A DNA stretch of 64,000 nucleotides from Streptomyces misionensis (GTDB lineage: Bacteria; Actinomycetota; Actinomycetes; Streptomycetales; Streptomycetaceae): positions 3,674,501 to 3,738,500 of the forward strand of contig NZ_FNTD01000004.1 in assembly GCF_900104815.1 (NCBI RefSeq). The letters are read 5' to 3'. Within the stretch, counting starts at the first letter, position 1, and each line of letters starts with the position of its first letter. Under the pieces are notes generated by a model that worked only from the letters and a program-made list of their open reading frames with translations, was not told where the DNA came from and did not search any database. The translations under genes and the position numbers were made by a program. Positions 50,841-61,011 of the stretch are shown here, in pieces.

Positions 50841-52334
50841 ATGAGTCTCGGCCGAACGGGTGAGTCCCGGGCCGCCGCGGAGGGGACGGATCCGCACCGC
50901 TGGTGGGGGCTGGTCGTCATCGCCCTCGCCCAGCTGATGGTGGTCCTGGACGCCACGATCGTGAACATCGCGCTCCCCTCCGCCCAGCGTGCCCTGCACA
51001 TGTCCGACGGCAACCGGCAGTGGGTGATCACCGCCTACACGCTGGCCTTCGGCGGTCTGCTGCTGCTCGGCGGCCGGGTCGCCGATCTCATGGGCCGAAA
51101 ACGCACCTTCGTCATCGGGCTCGTGGGCTTCGCCGCCGCCTCCGCGCTCGGCGGCGCGGCCACCGGCTCGGGGATGCTCTTCGGCGCCCGCGCGCTGCAA
51201 GGCGTCTTCGCGGCGGTGCTCGCACCCTCCGCGCTGTCCCTGCTGACCACGACGTTCACCGACCCGCGCGAGCGCGGCAAGGCGTTCGGCGTCTACGGCG
51301 CGCTGGCCGGCAGCGGCTCGGCGATCGGGCTGATCGTCGGCGGGGTGCTCACCGAGTACCTCACCTGGCGCTGGTGCCTGTACGTCAACGTGCCCATCGC
51401 CGCGCTCGCGGTCTTCGGCGCGTTCGCCCTGCTGCACGACCGGCCGGGACACGACGACGTCCGCCTCGACGTGCCCGGTGCGGTGCTCGGCTGCGGCGGC
51501 CTGGTCGCGATCGTCTACGGCTTCAGCGAGGCGGAGCCGCGCGGCTGGACGGACCCGCTGGTGCTCGGGCTGTTCGCGGCGGGAGCGCTGCTGCTCGCGG
51601 CGTTCGTGTGGTGGCAGGCCCGGGCACCGAGCCCGCTGCTGCCGCTGCACATCCTGCGGGACCGGGACCGGGCGGGCTGCTTCCTGACGATGATGCTCGC
51701 GGTGATCGGCATGTTCGGGCTGTTCCTGTTCATGACCTACTACCTCCAGGTCATCCTGCGCTACTCGCCGGTGCGCACGGGGCTGGCGTTCCTGCCGATG
51801 ACCGCGGCGATCGTCACCGGGTCCACCCAGATCTCCGCGCGGCTGCTGCACCACGTGCCGCCGCGGCTGCTGATGGTGCCGGGCATGCTGCTGGCGGCGA
51901 GCGGCCTGCTGCTGCTGACCCGGCTGACCGTCCGTTCCTCCTACGCCGGGGAGATCCTGCCGTCCCTGCTGCTGCTGGGGCTGGGCATGGGGCTGACGTT
52001 CATGCCGGTGTTCGCCACGGCCACGGCGGGGGTCGCGCCGCGCGACTCGGGGGTCACCTCCGCGACCGTCAACACCGCGCAGCAGGTGGGCGGCTCGATC
52101 GGCACCGCCCTGCTCAACACCCTCGCCACCACCAGCGCCGCCGCCTACATCGCCGCCCGCCCGCACCGGCCGGCCACGGTCGCGGCCGGCGTCGTGCACG
52201 GTTACACCGTCGCCATCGGCTGGGCCGCCGCCATCATGCTCCTGGCCGGCCTGGTCGCCGGTCTGCTGGTCACCGCCCGAGCCCCCAAGCACGGCCGCCG
52301 GCCGAAGACCCCGGTGTCCGAACCGGTCGCCTGA
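50841..52334 (+). CDS. MFS exporter, DHA2/EmrB type
   Basis: A 497-residue membrane protein with about 14 predicted helices, a DHA2-type drug exporter. Motif A appears as GGRVADLMGRKRTFVIG, and LDATIVNIALPSAQ in the first helix is typical of the EmrB/QacA family. The long ending KHGRRPKTPVSEPVA is basic and cytoplasmic. Located 56 bases after the SoxR-linked oxidoreductase on the same strand, it could be cotranscribed and export the same redox-active compound. ATG 50841 is used. Substrate not known. Confidence 0.87.
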   Translation: MSLGRTGESRAAAEGTDPHRWWGLVVIALAQLMVVLDATIVNIALPSAQRALHMSDGNRQWVITAYTLAFGGLLLLGGRVADLMGRKRTFVIGLVGFAAASALGGAATGSGMLFGARALQGVFAAVLAPSALSLLTTTFTDPRERGKAFGVYGALAGSGSAIGLIVGGVLTEYLTWRWCLYVNVPIAALAVFGAFALLHDRPGHDDVRLDVPGAVLGCGGLVAIVYGFSEAEPRGWTDPLVLGLFAAGALLLAAFVWWQARAPSPLLPLHILRDRDRAGCFLTMMLAVIGMFGLFLFMTYYLQVILRYSPVRTGLAFLPMTAAIVTGSTQISARLLHHVPPRLLMVPGMLLAASGLLLLTRLTVRSSYAGEILPSLLLLGLGMGLTFMPVFATATAGVAPRDSGVTSATVNTAQQVGGSIGTALLNTLATTSAAAYIAARPHRPATVAAGVVHGYTVAIGWAAAIMLLAGLVAGLLVTARAPKHGRRPKTPVSEPVA

Positions 52335-52367
52335 CACCAGGGCCGGCCGCGGGCCGTCCGGGCCCCC

Positions 52368-53774
52368 TCAGTGGCGCCCCGCCACCCAGTCCGCGGCCCT
52401 GGCCAGGCGGGAGGAGTCGCCGGCGGGGTGGAGGCGCTCGCGGTGGTCGGCCGTGTGGTAGGTGGCGTACATGCCGTGGACGCCGAGCCAGCGGAAGGGT
52501 TCGGGTTCCCACTTGCGGACCTTGTGGCCGACCCAGGGCAGGTCGGTCAGTTCGGTGCGGCCGCCCTGCCCGGAGTCCTGCTGGACCAGGTCGCGCAGGG
52601 TGCGGGCGGCGAGGTTGGTGGTGGCGACGCCGGAGCCGACGTAGCCGCCCGCCCAGCCGAGGCCGGTGGAGCGGTCCAGGGTGACCGTGGCGCACCAGTC
52701 GCGGGGCACGCCGAGGACGCCGGACCAGGCGTGGGTGACCGCGACACCGGCCAGGGACGGGAAGAAGCGCACCAGGACGTCCCGCAGCGCCTCCACGGTC
52801 GCCCGCTGGGTGCGGCCGTCGTTGTCCGTGCGGGAGCCGAAGCGGTACGGCACCCCGCGCCCGCCGAGCGCGATCCGGCCGTCGGCGGTGCGCTGCGCGT
52901 ACATGTAGGCGTGTGCCATGTCGCCCAGCGTCTCCCGGCCGTCCCAGCCGATCGCCGCCCACTGCTCCTCGCTCAGCGGCTCGGTGGCGATCATCGAGGA
53001 GTTCATCGGCAGCCAGGTCCGCTTCTGGCCCTTGAGGGAGGCGGTGAAGCCCTCGGTGCAGCGCAGGACGTAGGGCGCGCGGACGGTGCCGTAGGGAGTG
53101 ACGGCGTGCTTGGGGCGGATCTCCGTCACCGGGGTCGACTCGTGGATCGTCACCCCGAGCGCGGCCACCGCCGCCGCCAGCCCCTTCACCAGCTTCACCG
53201 GGTGCAGCCGGGCGCCGTGCGGGGTCCAGGTGGAGCCGACGGCGTCCGCGATCCGGATCCGCTCGGCCGTCTCCCGGGCGCCGTACAGCTCGCGGTCCTT
53301 CTCGCCGTACGACAGCTCGTGCTCGTGGAACGCCTTCAGCCGGGCCAGCTGGGCGGGGGTGGTGGCCACCTCCAGGACGCCGCCCTTGTGCAGGTCCGCG
53401 TCGATGCCCTCCGCCTCGGCGACCGCGATCACCTCGTCCACGGTGTCGTTCATCGCCTTCTGGAGCCGTACCGCGGCCTCCCGCCCGTGCAGCCTGGCGT
53501 ACCGGTCGCGGCCCGCGACGCCGTTGTACAGCCAGCCGCCGTTGCGGCCCGAGGCGCCGTAACCGCAGAACTTCTGCTCCAGGACGGTGATCCGCAGGAA
53601 GGGCGCGGCCTTCTTCAGGTAGTAGGCGGTCCACAGACCGGTGTATCCGCCGCCGACGATCACCACGTCGGCCGTGGCGTCCCCGGACAGCGGTTCCCGT
53701 ACCGCGGGGAGGCCGTCGTCCGCGTACCAGAAGGAGATGCCACCGTTCACGACACTGCTCGCCGAGCTGCTCAT
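52368..53774 (-). CDS. FAD-dependent oxidoreductase (DAO/PuuB-like)
   Basis: A 468-residue flavoprotein of the DAO family. The FAD Rossmann motif is VVIVGGGYTGLWTAYYLKK near residue 37. CGYGASGRNGGWLYN is typical of the gamma-glutamylputrescine oxidase (PuuB) / amine oxidase branch, and LGWAGGYVGSGVATTNLAARTLRDL is the conserved C-terminal block. It may oxidise an amine or amino acid. ATG 53774. It is the first gene of a leftward pair with the rhomboid-like gene, whose stop is 10 bases upstream, and is convergent with the exporter. Confidence 0.85.
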   Translation of the reverse strand: MSSSASSVVNGGISFWYADDGLPAVREPLSGDATADVVIVGGGYTGLWTAYYLKKAAPFLRITVLEQKFCGYGASGRNGGWLYNGVAGRDRYARLHGREAAVRLQKAMNDTVDEVIAVAEAEGIDADLHKGGVLEVATTPAQLARLKAFHEHELSYGEKDRELYGARETAERIRIADAVGSTWTPHGARLHPVKLVKGLAAAVAALGVTIHESTPVTEIRPKHAVTPYGTVRAPYVLRCTEGFTASLKGQKRTWLPMNSSMIATEPLSEEQWAAIGWDGRETLGDMAHAYMYAQRTADGRIALGGRGVPYRFGSRTDNDGRTQRATVEALRDVLVRFFPSLAGVAVTHAWSGVLGVPRDWCATVTLDRSTGLGWAGGYVGSGVATTNLAARTLRDLVQQDSGQGGRTELTDLPWVGHKVRKWEPEPFRWLGVHGMYATYHTADHRERLHPAGDSSRLARAADWVAGRH

Positions 53775-53784
53775 GGCCGGGAAC

Positions 53785-54450
53785 CTAACCCGTGGGAGTG
53801 GTCGGTGTCTCCTTCGGATTCCGTGCTTTCGCGCGGCCCGTGGTGAGCGGGTAGCAGGCCAGGCCGATCAGCATCGCCAGGAAATGCCCGACGTCGGTGA
53901 AGGTGGGCGAGCCGGCCAGCGGAAGGGTGAAGACGGCGAGGACGACCGCGAGGTAGCCGTAGCGCCAGGGCCGGGCGATCCGGTAGGTGAGGACGGCGAC
54001 GACACCGGCCAGCGCGTAACTGACGCCGATGTCCAGGGTGTTGACCGCCGAGTGCGGCGCGATGCCGTCCTTGATCGCCTTCAGCAGCAGGCCCTCGCTG
54101 ACCAGGGACGCCAGCACGTGCGCACAGGCGCACACCGCGAGCCAGCGGGCGGTGCCGAGCCACCGCTCGGCCGGCGCGTGGAAGACCGTGTACAGCACGG
54201 CGTACGGCAGCCACCGCCCGCCGTCGATCCACATCGCGCTGGTGACCAGCACCCGCAGCGGGGTGCGCGACAGCTCGTGGATGTTGGTCGACCTGCGGCG
54301 CAGGAAGTGCTGCTCGAACCCCGGCGACATGTGGTGCACCGCGACGGTCGTGACGAACAGGACGGCCAGCCAGACGTAGGTGCCCGGGGCGCCGCGGACG
54401 TACCGCGCGACCGCCCCGAGTCCACGGCGCAAGGGCTTGACCCGGCTCAC
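53785..54450 (-). CDS. rhomboid-like membrane protein
   Basis: A 221-residue protein with six or so hydrophobic segments. The fourth contains IGVSYALAG, where the Ser would be the rhomboid catalytic Ser, and the later VGHFLAMLIGL supplies a possible catalytic His, so an active serine protease is possible. The rhomboid GxSG and Asn-His pattern is not perfect, so it may be an inactive relative. ATG 54450. It lies 10 bases upstream of the FAD oxidoreductase gene on the same strand, suggesting an operon. Confidence 0.7.
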   Translation of the reverse strand: MSRVKPLRRGLGAVARYVRGAPGTYVWLAVLFVTTVAVHHMSPGFEQHFLRRRSTNIHELSRTPLRVLVTSAMWIDGGRWLPYAVLYTVFHAPAERWLGTARWLAVCACAHVLASLVSEGLLLKAIKDGIAPHSAVNTLDIGVSYALAGVVAVLTYRIARPWRYGYLAVVLAVFTLPLAGSPTFTDVGHFLAMLIGLACYPLTTGRAKARNPKETPTTPTG

Positions 54451-54537
54451 GTCGCCAGTATGCGGCCCCTTCCGCTGACACGCCGCCGGATGGCCTATCC
54501 GTACAAGTAAGGATTATTGGGTCATAACGTACCCGAT

Positions 54538-55635
54538 ATGAAGAGATGTCACATCGCTTATGCCGCGAGCGCCGTCGCAGCACTGATCGGCGCGGGACTC
54601 GGCGCCGCCCCCGCGGCGGCCGCCCACCAGACCCTGGTGGTCCGCCAGGGCGAATCGATCCAGCAGGCGGTGAACCGCGCGCAGCCCGGTGACACCGTGC
54701 TGGTGCTCCCCGGTACCTACAAGGAGAGCGTCACGATCAACACGCCCCAGGTCACCCTGCGCGGCCTGGGCGGCCGCACGGTGATCGAGCCGGCCGTGAA
54801 GACGGTCGCGGGCAAGGCGCCGCACGCGAACACCAAGGCGACCAAGAGCTGCGCCGAGGGCGGCAACGGCATCTGCGTGATCGGCACCAAGAAGAAGAAC
54901 GTCGAGGGCGTCACCGTCGCGGATCTGCGGGTGACCGGCTTCGCCCGCGCCGGGGTGTTCGGCATGGCGACCGACGGCATGACCGTGCGCGGCGTACAGG
55001 CCGTGAAGAACGCGGTGTGGGGCATCGCCCAGGAGCGCTCCGTGCGCGGCCACATCTTCGGCAACTACGCCCAGGGCAACGGCGACGCGGGCGTCTTCCT
55101 CGCCAACACCATCACCGAGGAGGCCGGCGCCCTCGACACCCGGCGCACGGTGGTCGAGCGCAACCGGCTGGAGAACAACCGGATCGGCGTCACCGTGCGC
55201 CGCCTGCGCAACCTCGCGGTCGCCGAGAACTACATCACCGGCAACTGCGCCGGCGTGTTCGTCGTCGGCGACGAGAACAGGCCCAAGGCCGGTGCCCTGG
55301 AGGTCGCGTACAACAACGTGAGCAGGAACAACAAGTCCTGCCCGAAGACCGACCGGCTGCCCGCGATCCAGGGCTCCGGCATCGTGCTGACCGGCACCGA
55401 GAAGACCGTGGTGGACGGCAACCGGGTCGTCGGCAACACGGGCAAGTCCCCGCTGTCCGGCGGCATCGTGCTCTTCAAGAGCTTCGTCGGCGTCACCAAC
55501 GACGACAACCGCATCAGCGACAACGCGCTGGACGGCAACGCACCCGCCGACCTCGTCAACACCGAGACCAAGGGCAAGGGCAACACCTTCCAGCACAACG
55601 CCTGCCGCGCCTCCAAGCCCTCGGGCCTGTGCTGA
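54538..55635 (+). CDS. secreted right-handed beta-helix protein
   Basis: A 365-residue secreted protein. The signal peptide has MKRCHIAYAASAVAALIGAG and ends PAAAAH. The mature part is a parallel beta-helix (PbH1 repeats): QAVNRAQPGDTVLVLPGTYKESVTI at the start and repeats such as VERNRLENNRIGVTV and VAENYITGNCAGVFVVG. Cys pairs occur at the ends. Such proteins are polysaccharide-processing or surface proteins; no catalytic site is obvious. ATG 54538. It directly precedes the methyltransferase of the pigment locus by 59 bases but is probably not part of it. Confidence 0.8.
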   Translation: MKRCHIAYAASAVAALIGAGLGAAPAAAAHQTLVVRQGESIQQAVNRAQPGDTVLVLPGTYKESVTINTPQVTLRGLGGRTVIEPAVKTVAGKAPHANTKATKSCAEGGNGICVIGTKKKNVEGVTVADLRVTGFARAGVFGMATDGMTVRGVQAVKNAVWGIAQERSVRGHIFGNYAQGNGDAGVFLANTITEEAGALDTRRTVVERNRLENNRIGVTVRRLRNLAVAENYITGNCAGVFVVGDENRPKAGALEVAYNNVSRNNKSCPKTDRLPAIQGSGIVLTGTEKTVVDGNRVVGNTGKSPLSGGIVLFKSFVGVTNDDNRISDNALDGNAPADLVNTETKGKGNTFQHNACRASKPSGLC

Positions 55636-55694
55636 CCGCCCGACCACTGCCCCTGCTGGACCGACGCAGACCGAAGAACGAAGGAAGCCGGCAG

Positions 55695-56759
55695 ATGACC
55701 ACCGCCGAGACGGCACCGCCGAACCAGACCACCCCCCAGGCCCCCACCGCCCCGCCCCCGCCGATGCGGCTGCGCGAGCTCGTGTTCGGGGCGGCCCTGT
55801 CCGCCGCGGTCCGCGCCGCCGCCCGGCTGGGCGTGCCCGACGCGCTCGGGGACACCCCGATGTCCGCCGAGGCCCTCGCGGCCGCGGTGCGCGCCGAACC
55901 CAAGCCGCTGCGCCGCATGCTGCGCGCCCTGACCTGCTACGGCGTCTTCACCGAGCGGCCCGACGGCACCTTCGCGCACACCGAGATGTCCCGGCTGCTG
56001 CGCGAGGACGACCCGAACAGCCTGCGCGCCATCGCGCTGTGGTGCACCGAGCCGTGGACCTGGGCCGCGTGGCCCAAGCTGGACGAGGCGGTGCGCACCG
56101 GCCGCAACGTGGTGGAGGGCCTGTACGGCAAGGAGTTCTTCACCTACCTCAACGAGGACGCCCCCGAGTCCGCGGACGTCTTCAACCGGGCCATGACCCG
56201 CTCCAGCGAGCAGTCGGCGCGCGAGGTTGCGGCCCTGCTCGACCTGTCCGGCGCCGACTCCGTCGCCGACCTCGGCGGCGGCCAGGGGCACGTGGTGGCC
56301 TGCCTGCTGGACAAGTACCCGCGGATGCACGGCAGTCTGCTGGACCTGCCCCGGGTGGTGGAGAACGCGCTGCCGAGGCTGCGCGAGGGCGGCGACCTCG
56401 CCGACCGCGCGCAGATCGTGCCGGGCGACGTCCGGGAGGCGATCCCGGTCCGCGCGGACGTCTACATCATCAAGAACATCCTGGAGTGGGACGACGAGAG
56501 CACGGCCCGGCTGCTGCACAACGTCGTCCAGGCGGGCGGCCCCGGGACCCGGGTCGTGGTCATCGAGAACCTGGTCGACGACACCCCGTCGATGCGGTTC
56601 AGCACCGCGATGGACCTGCTGCTGCTCCTCAACGTCGGCGGGGCCAAGCACACCACCGACAGCATGGTGCGCCGGCTCACCGCGGCCTCTCTCACCGTGG
56701 ACACCATCCGGAACGTCAACCCGTACCTGCACGCCTTCGAATGCCACGTGCAGGGGTGA
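55695..56759 (+). CDS. O-methyltransferase of the polyketide pigment locus
   Basis: A 354-residue SAM-dependent O-methyltransferase of the family 2 type. The N-terminal helical dimerisation domain is followed by the SAM-binding motif VADLGGGQGHVVACLLDKYP, an acidic LLDLPRVVENAL, and the C-terminal catalytic area (WDDESTARLLHNVVQ, IENLVDDTPSMRFSTAMDL). It probably methylates a hydroxyl of the pigment polyketide. It is convergent with the cyclase gene and separated from it by a strong hairpin at 56772-56821. ATG 55695 follows AAGGAAG. Confidence 0.88.
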   Translation: MTTAETAPPNQTTPQAPTAPPPPMRLRELVFGAALSAAVRAAARLGVPDALGDTPMSAEALAAAVRAEPKPLRRMLRALTCYGVFTERPDGTFAHTEMSRLLREDDPNSLRAIALWCTEPWTWAAWPKLDEAVRTGRNVVEGLYGKEFFTYLNEDAPESADVFNRAMTRSSEQSAREVAALLDLSGADSVADLGGGQGHVVACLLDKYPRMHGSLLDLPRVVENALPRLREGGDLADRAQIVPGDVREAIPVRADVYIIKNILEWDDESTARLLHNVVQAGGPGTRVVVIENLVDDTPSMRFSTAMDLLLLLNVGGAKHTTDSMVRRLTAASLTVDTIRNVNPYLHAFECHVQG

Positions 56760-56771
56760 CGGACACACCCG

Positions 56772-56821
56772 GGCCGTCGGCCGCCGGGCCCGCTTCGCCG
56801 CGGGCCCGGCGGCCGACGGCC
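56772..56821. terminator. long perfect hairpin between methyltransferase and cyclase
   Basis: A hairpin with 22-base perfect arms (from GGCCGTCGG... to its complement) and a 6-base loop, placed between two convergent genes, 12 bases after the methyltransferase stop. It should act as a bidirectional terminator. Confidence 0.85.
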
Positions 56822-56840
56822 GTCCGGTGGACAGTCGCGC

Positions 56841-57164
56841 TCAGGGGCGCTCCCAGACGTAGAAGCGGTGCGCCATCGCGTCCTTGGGAGACCGCCAGGT
56901 CTCCGGGTCGTACGCGCTGACGTACGCCGTCAGCCGCTCGCTGACGTCCCTGAACTCGGGGTGTTCGGTGACCTTGGCGATGGCCGGGCCCGGTTCGCGC
57001 TCGGACTCGATGAGGTGCATGTACACATCGCCGAACTGGAAGAGGCTGCGCCGGGTGACGCCCACGAGGCGGGGCAGCTCCCCGCGGTCGGACTCCTCGA
57101 AGATCTTGGCGATGTCGGGGGCGGAACCCGGGGCCATCCGGGCGACGATCAGGGCCTGGTGCAC
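56841..57164 (-). CDS. whiE-ORFVII: TcmI-type polyketide cyclase
   Basis: A 107-residue cyclase of the TcmI family: HQALIVARMAPGSAPDIAKIFEESD, then LFQFGDVYMHLIE and ending DAMAHRFYVWERP, a ferredoxin-like fold with the conserved R/F residues. It helps close the later rings of the aromatic polyketide. It is the last gene of the leftward pigment operon, following the aromatase gene by 42 bases. ATG 57164. It corresponds to ORF VII of whiE. Confidence 0.88.
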   Translation of the reverse strand: MHQALIVARMAPGSAPDIAKIFEESDRGELPRLVGVTRRSLFQFGDVYMHLIESEREPGPAIAKVTEHPEFRDVSERLTAYVSAYDPETWRSPKDAMAHRFYVWERP

Positions 57165-57206
57165 GGTGTTCGTCCTCTCCTCGTTGCCTTCGGTCCTCCT
57201 CGTGGC

Positions 57207-57942
<736 letters not shown>

Positions 57943-58009
57943 GTCGTTCTTCTCCTTTGCTGTGCTCCCTGCGCCGTTGCCGTGGCCGCCACCCGGTGGA
58001 CCGCGTTGT

Positions 58010-59254
58010 TCACCGGGCGGCGGGGTGCCGCAGCACCAGCGCCGAGTTCGACCCCATGAGCCCGCGGCTGAGGACCAGCGCCGTGCGGGGCTCGGCGGCG
58101 CGGGCGCGGCCGGTGACGAGGTCGAGGTCGTGGCAGACGTCGTGCACGTTCGGGGTCGGCGGGATCAGTCCGTGCTCCATCGCGAGCACGGCCGCGGCGG
58201 TGTCCAGCACCGGGGCCGCGCAGTAGCCCCGGCCGGTGCCGGTCTTCGGCGCGGTGACCGGCACCCGCGTGCCGTGCGCGCCGAGGGCGTCGGCGATCGC
58301 CAGCGCCTCCGCCCGGTCCGCCGCCGGCACCCCGAGGGCGTCGGCGAAGACCACGTCGACCTCCTCGGGCGCGCACTCCGCCTCGGCCAGCGCCTGCCGG
58401 ATGGCCTGGGCGAGGCCCGCGCGGGACTCCGCCCAGCGGGCGGCGCCGGTGAAGGTGGCCCCGTGCCCGGCCACGAAGGCCCGGATGTCGGCGCCGCGCT
58501 CCCGGGCCGCAGCGGCGGCCTCCACCACGAGCATCGCGCCGCCCTCGGCGGGCACGAACCCGCACGCCGCCTCGGTGAACGGCCGGTAGGCGCGGGCCGG
58601 GTCGCTCTCCCGGCTCAGCTCCTCGTACCCGAGCTGGCAGACCACCGAGTACGGCGCGAGCGGCGCCTCGGTGGACCCGGCCACGATCGCGTCGGTGCCC
58701 CGCCGCACCGCCCGGGCCGCGTGCGCGAGGGCGTCCAGACCGCCGGCCTCGTCGGAGGCGACGACCGAGCAGGGGCCCTTGAAGCCGCGGCGGATGGAGA
58801 CCTGGCCGGTGCTCGCGGCGTAGAACCAGGCGATGGACTGGTACGGCCCCACGAACCGGCTGCCCTTGCCCCACAGCCGCTGCAGTTCGCGCTGGCCGAA
58901 CTCGCCGCCGCCGGACCCGGCGGCGGTCACCACACCGATCGAGTACGGCGACTCGGCGGTGTCGGCCGGGCCGAGCCGGGCGTCGCCGAGCGCGAAGTCG
59001 GCCGCCGCCATGGCGTAGTGGGTGAACCGGTCGGTCTGGACGAGGAAACGCTCCTCGATGGTGTCCGCCGCCTCGAAGGCGCGGACCTCGCCGGCCACCT
59101 TCAGCGGCAGGTGCTCGCAGCCCTCGCGGGTCACCCGGTCCAGGACGCTCAGGCCCTCGTGGGTGGCCTTCCAGAAGGTGTCGGTGCTGATGCCGTTGGG
59201 CGCGACCACGCCGATGCCGGTGACGGCCGCGCGCCGGTCCTGGGGTTCGCTCAT
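58010..59254 (-). CDS. whiE-ORFIV: chain length factor (KS-beta)
   Basis: A 414-residue ketosynthase-like chain length factor, the partner of KS-alpha. The active-site Cys is replaced: the segment reads VASDEAGGLDAL, with Glu169 where classical CLFs have Gln (EQAGG). The rest fits: ETIEERFLVQTDRFTH-like start region and APKTGTGRGYCAAPVLDTAAAVL. It sets chain length and helps make the acetyl starter by decarboxylation. ATG 59254 lies 7 bases from the KS-alpha stop. Corresponds to whiE ORF IV. Confidence 0.93.
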   Translation of the reverse strand: MSEPQDRRAAVTGIGVVAPNGISTDTFWKATHEGLSVLDRVTREGCEHLPLKVAGEVRAFEAADTIEERFLVQTDRFTHYAMAAADFALGDARLGPADTAESPYSIGVVTAAGSGGGEFGQRELQRLWGKGSRFVGPYQSIAWFYAASTGQVSIRRGFKGPCSVVASDEAGGLDALAHAARAVRRGTDAIVAGSTEAPLAPYSVVCQLGYEELSRESDPARAYRPFTEAACGFVPAEGGAMLVVEAAAAARERGADIRAFVAGHGATFTGAARWAESRAGLAQAIRQALAEAECAPEEVDVVFADALGVPAADRAEALAIADALGAHGTRVPVTAPKTGTGRGYCAAPVLDTAAAVLAMEHGLIPPTPNVHDVCHDLDLVTGRARAAEPRTALVLSRGLMGSNSALVLRHPAAR

Positions 59255-59261
59255 CGTGTCC

Positions 59262-60521
59262 TCACTCCCTCGGCCGGGTCAGGATCACCGCGGACTGGAA
59301 ACCGCCGAACCCGCTGCCCACGGAGAGCACGCTGGTCAGCTTCCGTTCGCGGGCGATACGCGGCACGTAGTCGAGGTCGCACTCGGGGTCGGGGGTCTCG
59401 TAGTTCGCGGTCGGCGGCACGGCCTGCTTGGCCAGCGCCAGCACGCAGGCGACCAGTTCGATGGCGCCGATCGCCCCGAGCGAGTGGCCCACCATGGACT
59501 TGATGGAGCTCATCGGGGTGTCGTAGGCGTGCTGCCCGAGCGCCCGCTTGACCGCCGCCGTCTCGTGGCGGTCGTTCTGCCGGGTGCCGGAGCCGTGCGC
59601 GTTGACGTAGTCGATCGCCGTGGGGTCGAGCCGGGCCTGGTCGAGGGCGGTGGAGATGGCCCGCGCCATCTCCAGGCCCTCCTTGGTCAGACCGGTCATG
59701 TGGTAGGCGTTGCCGAAGGTGGCGTAGCCGCCCAGCTCGCAGTAGACGTGCGCGCCGCGGGCCCGGGCGTGCTCCAGTTCCTCCAGGACGAGCACCGCGC
59801 CGCCCTCGCCCATGACGAAGCCGTCACGGTTGTTGTCGAAGGGCCTGGAGGCGTGCGCGGGGTCGTCGTTGTTCGGCGAGGTGGCCTTGATCGCGTCGAA
59901 GCACGCCATGGTGATCGGGGATATGGGCGAGTCCGACGCACCGGCTATGCAGATGTCGGCCCGGCCCTCCTGGACGGTGTGGAAGGCGTAGCCGACGGCG
60001 TCCAGGCCCGAGGTGCAGCCGGTGGAGACGGTCTGCACCGGACCCTGGGCGCCGAAACGTTCCGCCACCGCGGAGGCCGCCGTCGCCGGGGTGAAGGCCC
60101 GGTGCAGCTGCGGCCGGGCCCGCTCGGGGTCCACGTCCCAGCGCTCGCCGCCATGGCTGACCAGCACGTAGTCGTTCTCCAGCCGGGTGGTGCCGCCGAC
60201 CGCGGTGCCCACCGACACCGCGACCCGCCACGGGTCCTCCCGCCGGAGGTCCAGCCCCGAGTCGCGGACCGCCTCCTCGCCCGCGACCAGGGCGAACTGG
60301 ATGTACCGGTCCGACCGCTCCACCTGCTCGGCGTCCAGACCGTGCGCCGTCGGATCGAAGTCGCACTCGGCCGCGATCCGCGAGCGCAGCTGGGAGGGGT
60401 CGAAGAAGGTGATGCCCCGCGTCGCGGTCCGGCCGCCCGCGAGCAGATCCCAGAACGCGGGTACACCGATGCCGCCCGGGGCGACGATGCCTATGCCGGT
60501 GACCGCCACGCGCCGGTTCAT
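59262..60521 (-). CDS. whiE-ORFIII: ketosynthase alpha (KS-alpha)
   Basis: A 419-residue type II PKS ketosynthase. The catalytic Cys169 is in [13 protein letters not shown], His309 in [11 protein letters not shown], Lys341 in SSIKSMVG and His346 in [10 protein letters not shown], all at the standard positions. It extends the polyketide with malonyl-ACP. ATG 60521 overlaps the cupin stop by ATGA, so the two genes are coupled. Corresponds to whiE ORF III. Confidence 0.96.
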   Translation of the reverse strand: MNRRVAVTGIGIVAPGGIGVPAFWDLLAGGRTATRGITFFDPSQLRSRIAAECDFDPTAHGLDAEQVERSDRYIQFALVAGEEAVRDSGLDLRREDPWRVAVSVGTAVGGTTRLENDYVLVSHGGERWDVDPERARPQLHRAFTPATAASAVAERFGAQGPVQTVSTGCTSGLDAVGYAFHTVQEGRADICIAGASDSPISPITMACFDAIKATSPNNDDPAHASRPFDNNRDGFVMGEGGAVLVLEELEHARARGAHVYCELGGYATFGNAYHMTGLTKEGLEMARAISTALDQARLDPTAIDYVNAHGSGTRQNDRHETAAVKRALGQHAYDTPMSSIKSMVGHSLGAIGAIELVACVLALAKQAVPPTANYETPDPECDLDYVPRIARERKLTSVLSVGSGFGGFQSAVILTRPRE

Positions 60522-60955
60522 GACCGGACCCCTCCCCCGTCGGCACCCGCGCCCGCCGGTTCGGCCGCCGGCGTCTCCTCGGTGTCGACGTGCCCGAGCT
60601 GCGGGCGCGGCGCCAGCGGACCCAGGTGGAAGACGATCCGCGCCTCCACCTTGCCGACGTTGCGGAACCGGTGCCGCATGCCGATGGGGATCATCAGCCC
60701 CTGCTCGGGGCGCAGCACGTGCGGCTCGCCGTCCAGGTCGACCTCCAGCTGGCCGCAGACGACGTAGACGAACTCCTCGGAGTAGGGGTGGTAGTGCTCA
60801 CCGATGCGGTCGCCGGGCTGCACGATGGCCACGCCCATGAAGCCGCTGGTGGAGCCGACCGTGGCCGGGGTGAGCATGGCGCGCAGATCACCGCCGCGCC
60901 GCGTGTTGGGCTCGACCTCGCTGAGGTCCACGATTCTCGGACGGGGTTGGATCAC
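60518..60955 (-). CDS. whiE-ORFII: cupin protein of pigment cluster
   Basis: A 145-residue single-domain cupin. Cupin motif 1 is [22 protein letters not shown] and motif 2 is [23 protein letters not shown], with the metal-binding His and Glu. A Pro/Ala/Gly-rich tail follows. It may modify or shield the polyketide; its role in whiE is not firmly known. ATG 60955. It overlaps the KS-alpha start and follows the SchA/CurD gene by 56 bases. Corresponds to whiE ORF II. Confidence 0.88.
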   Translation of the reverse strand: MIQPRPRIVDLSEVEPNTRRGGDLRAMLTPATVGSTSGFMGVAIVQPGDRIGEHYHPYSEEFVYVVCGQLEVDLDGEPHVLRPEQGLMIPIGMRHRFRNVGKVEARIVFHLGPLAPRPQLGHVDTEETPAAEPAGAGADGGGVRS

Positions 60956-61011
60956 GACAGTCCTCCGGTGGTGTGATCGGGCTTCTGGGGGCTCGTGGGG
61001 TGGCCGGGAGG

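Noticed and set aside
56039..56920. A long plus-strand frame overlapping the methyltransferase
   Set aside because: Different frame of the same gene, with Arg/Gly-rich translation; the real gene ends at 56759 and a terminator follows.
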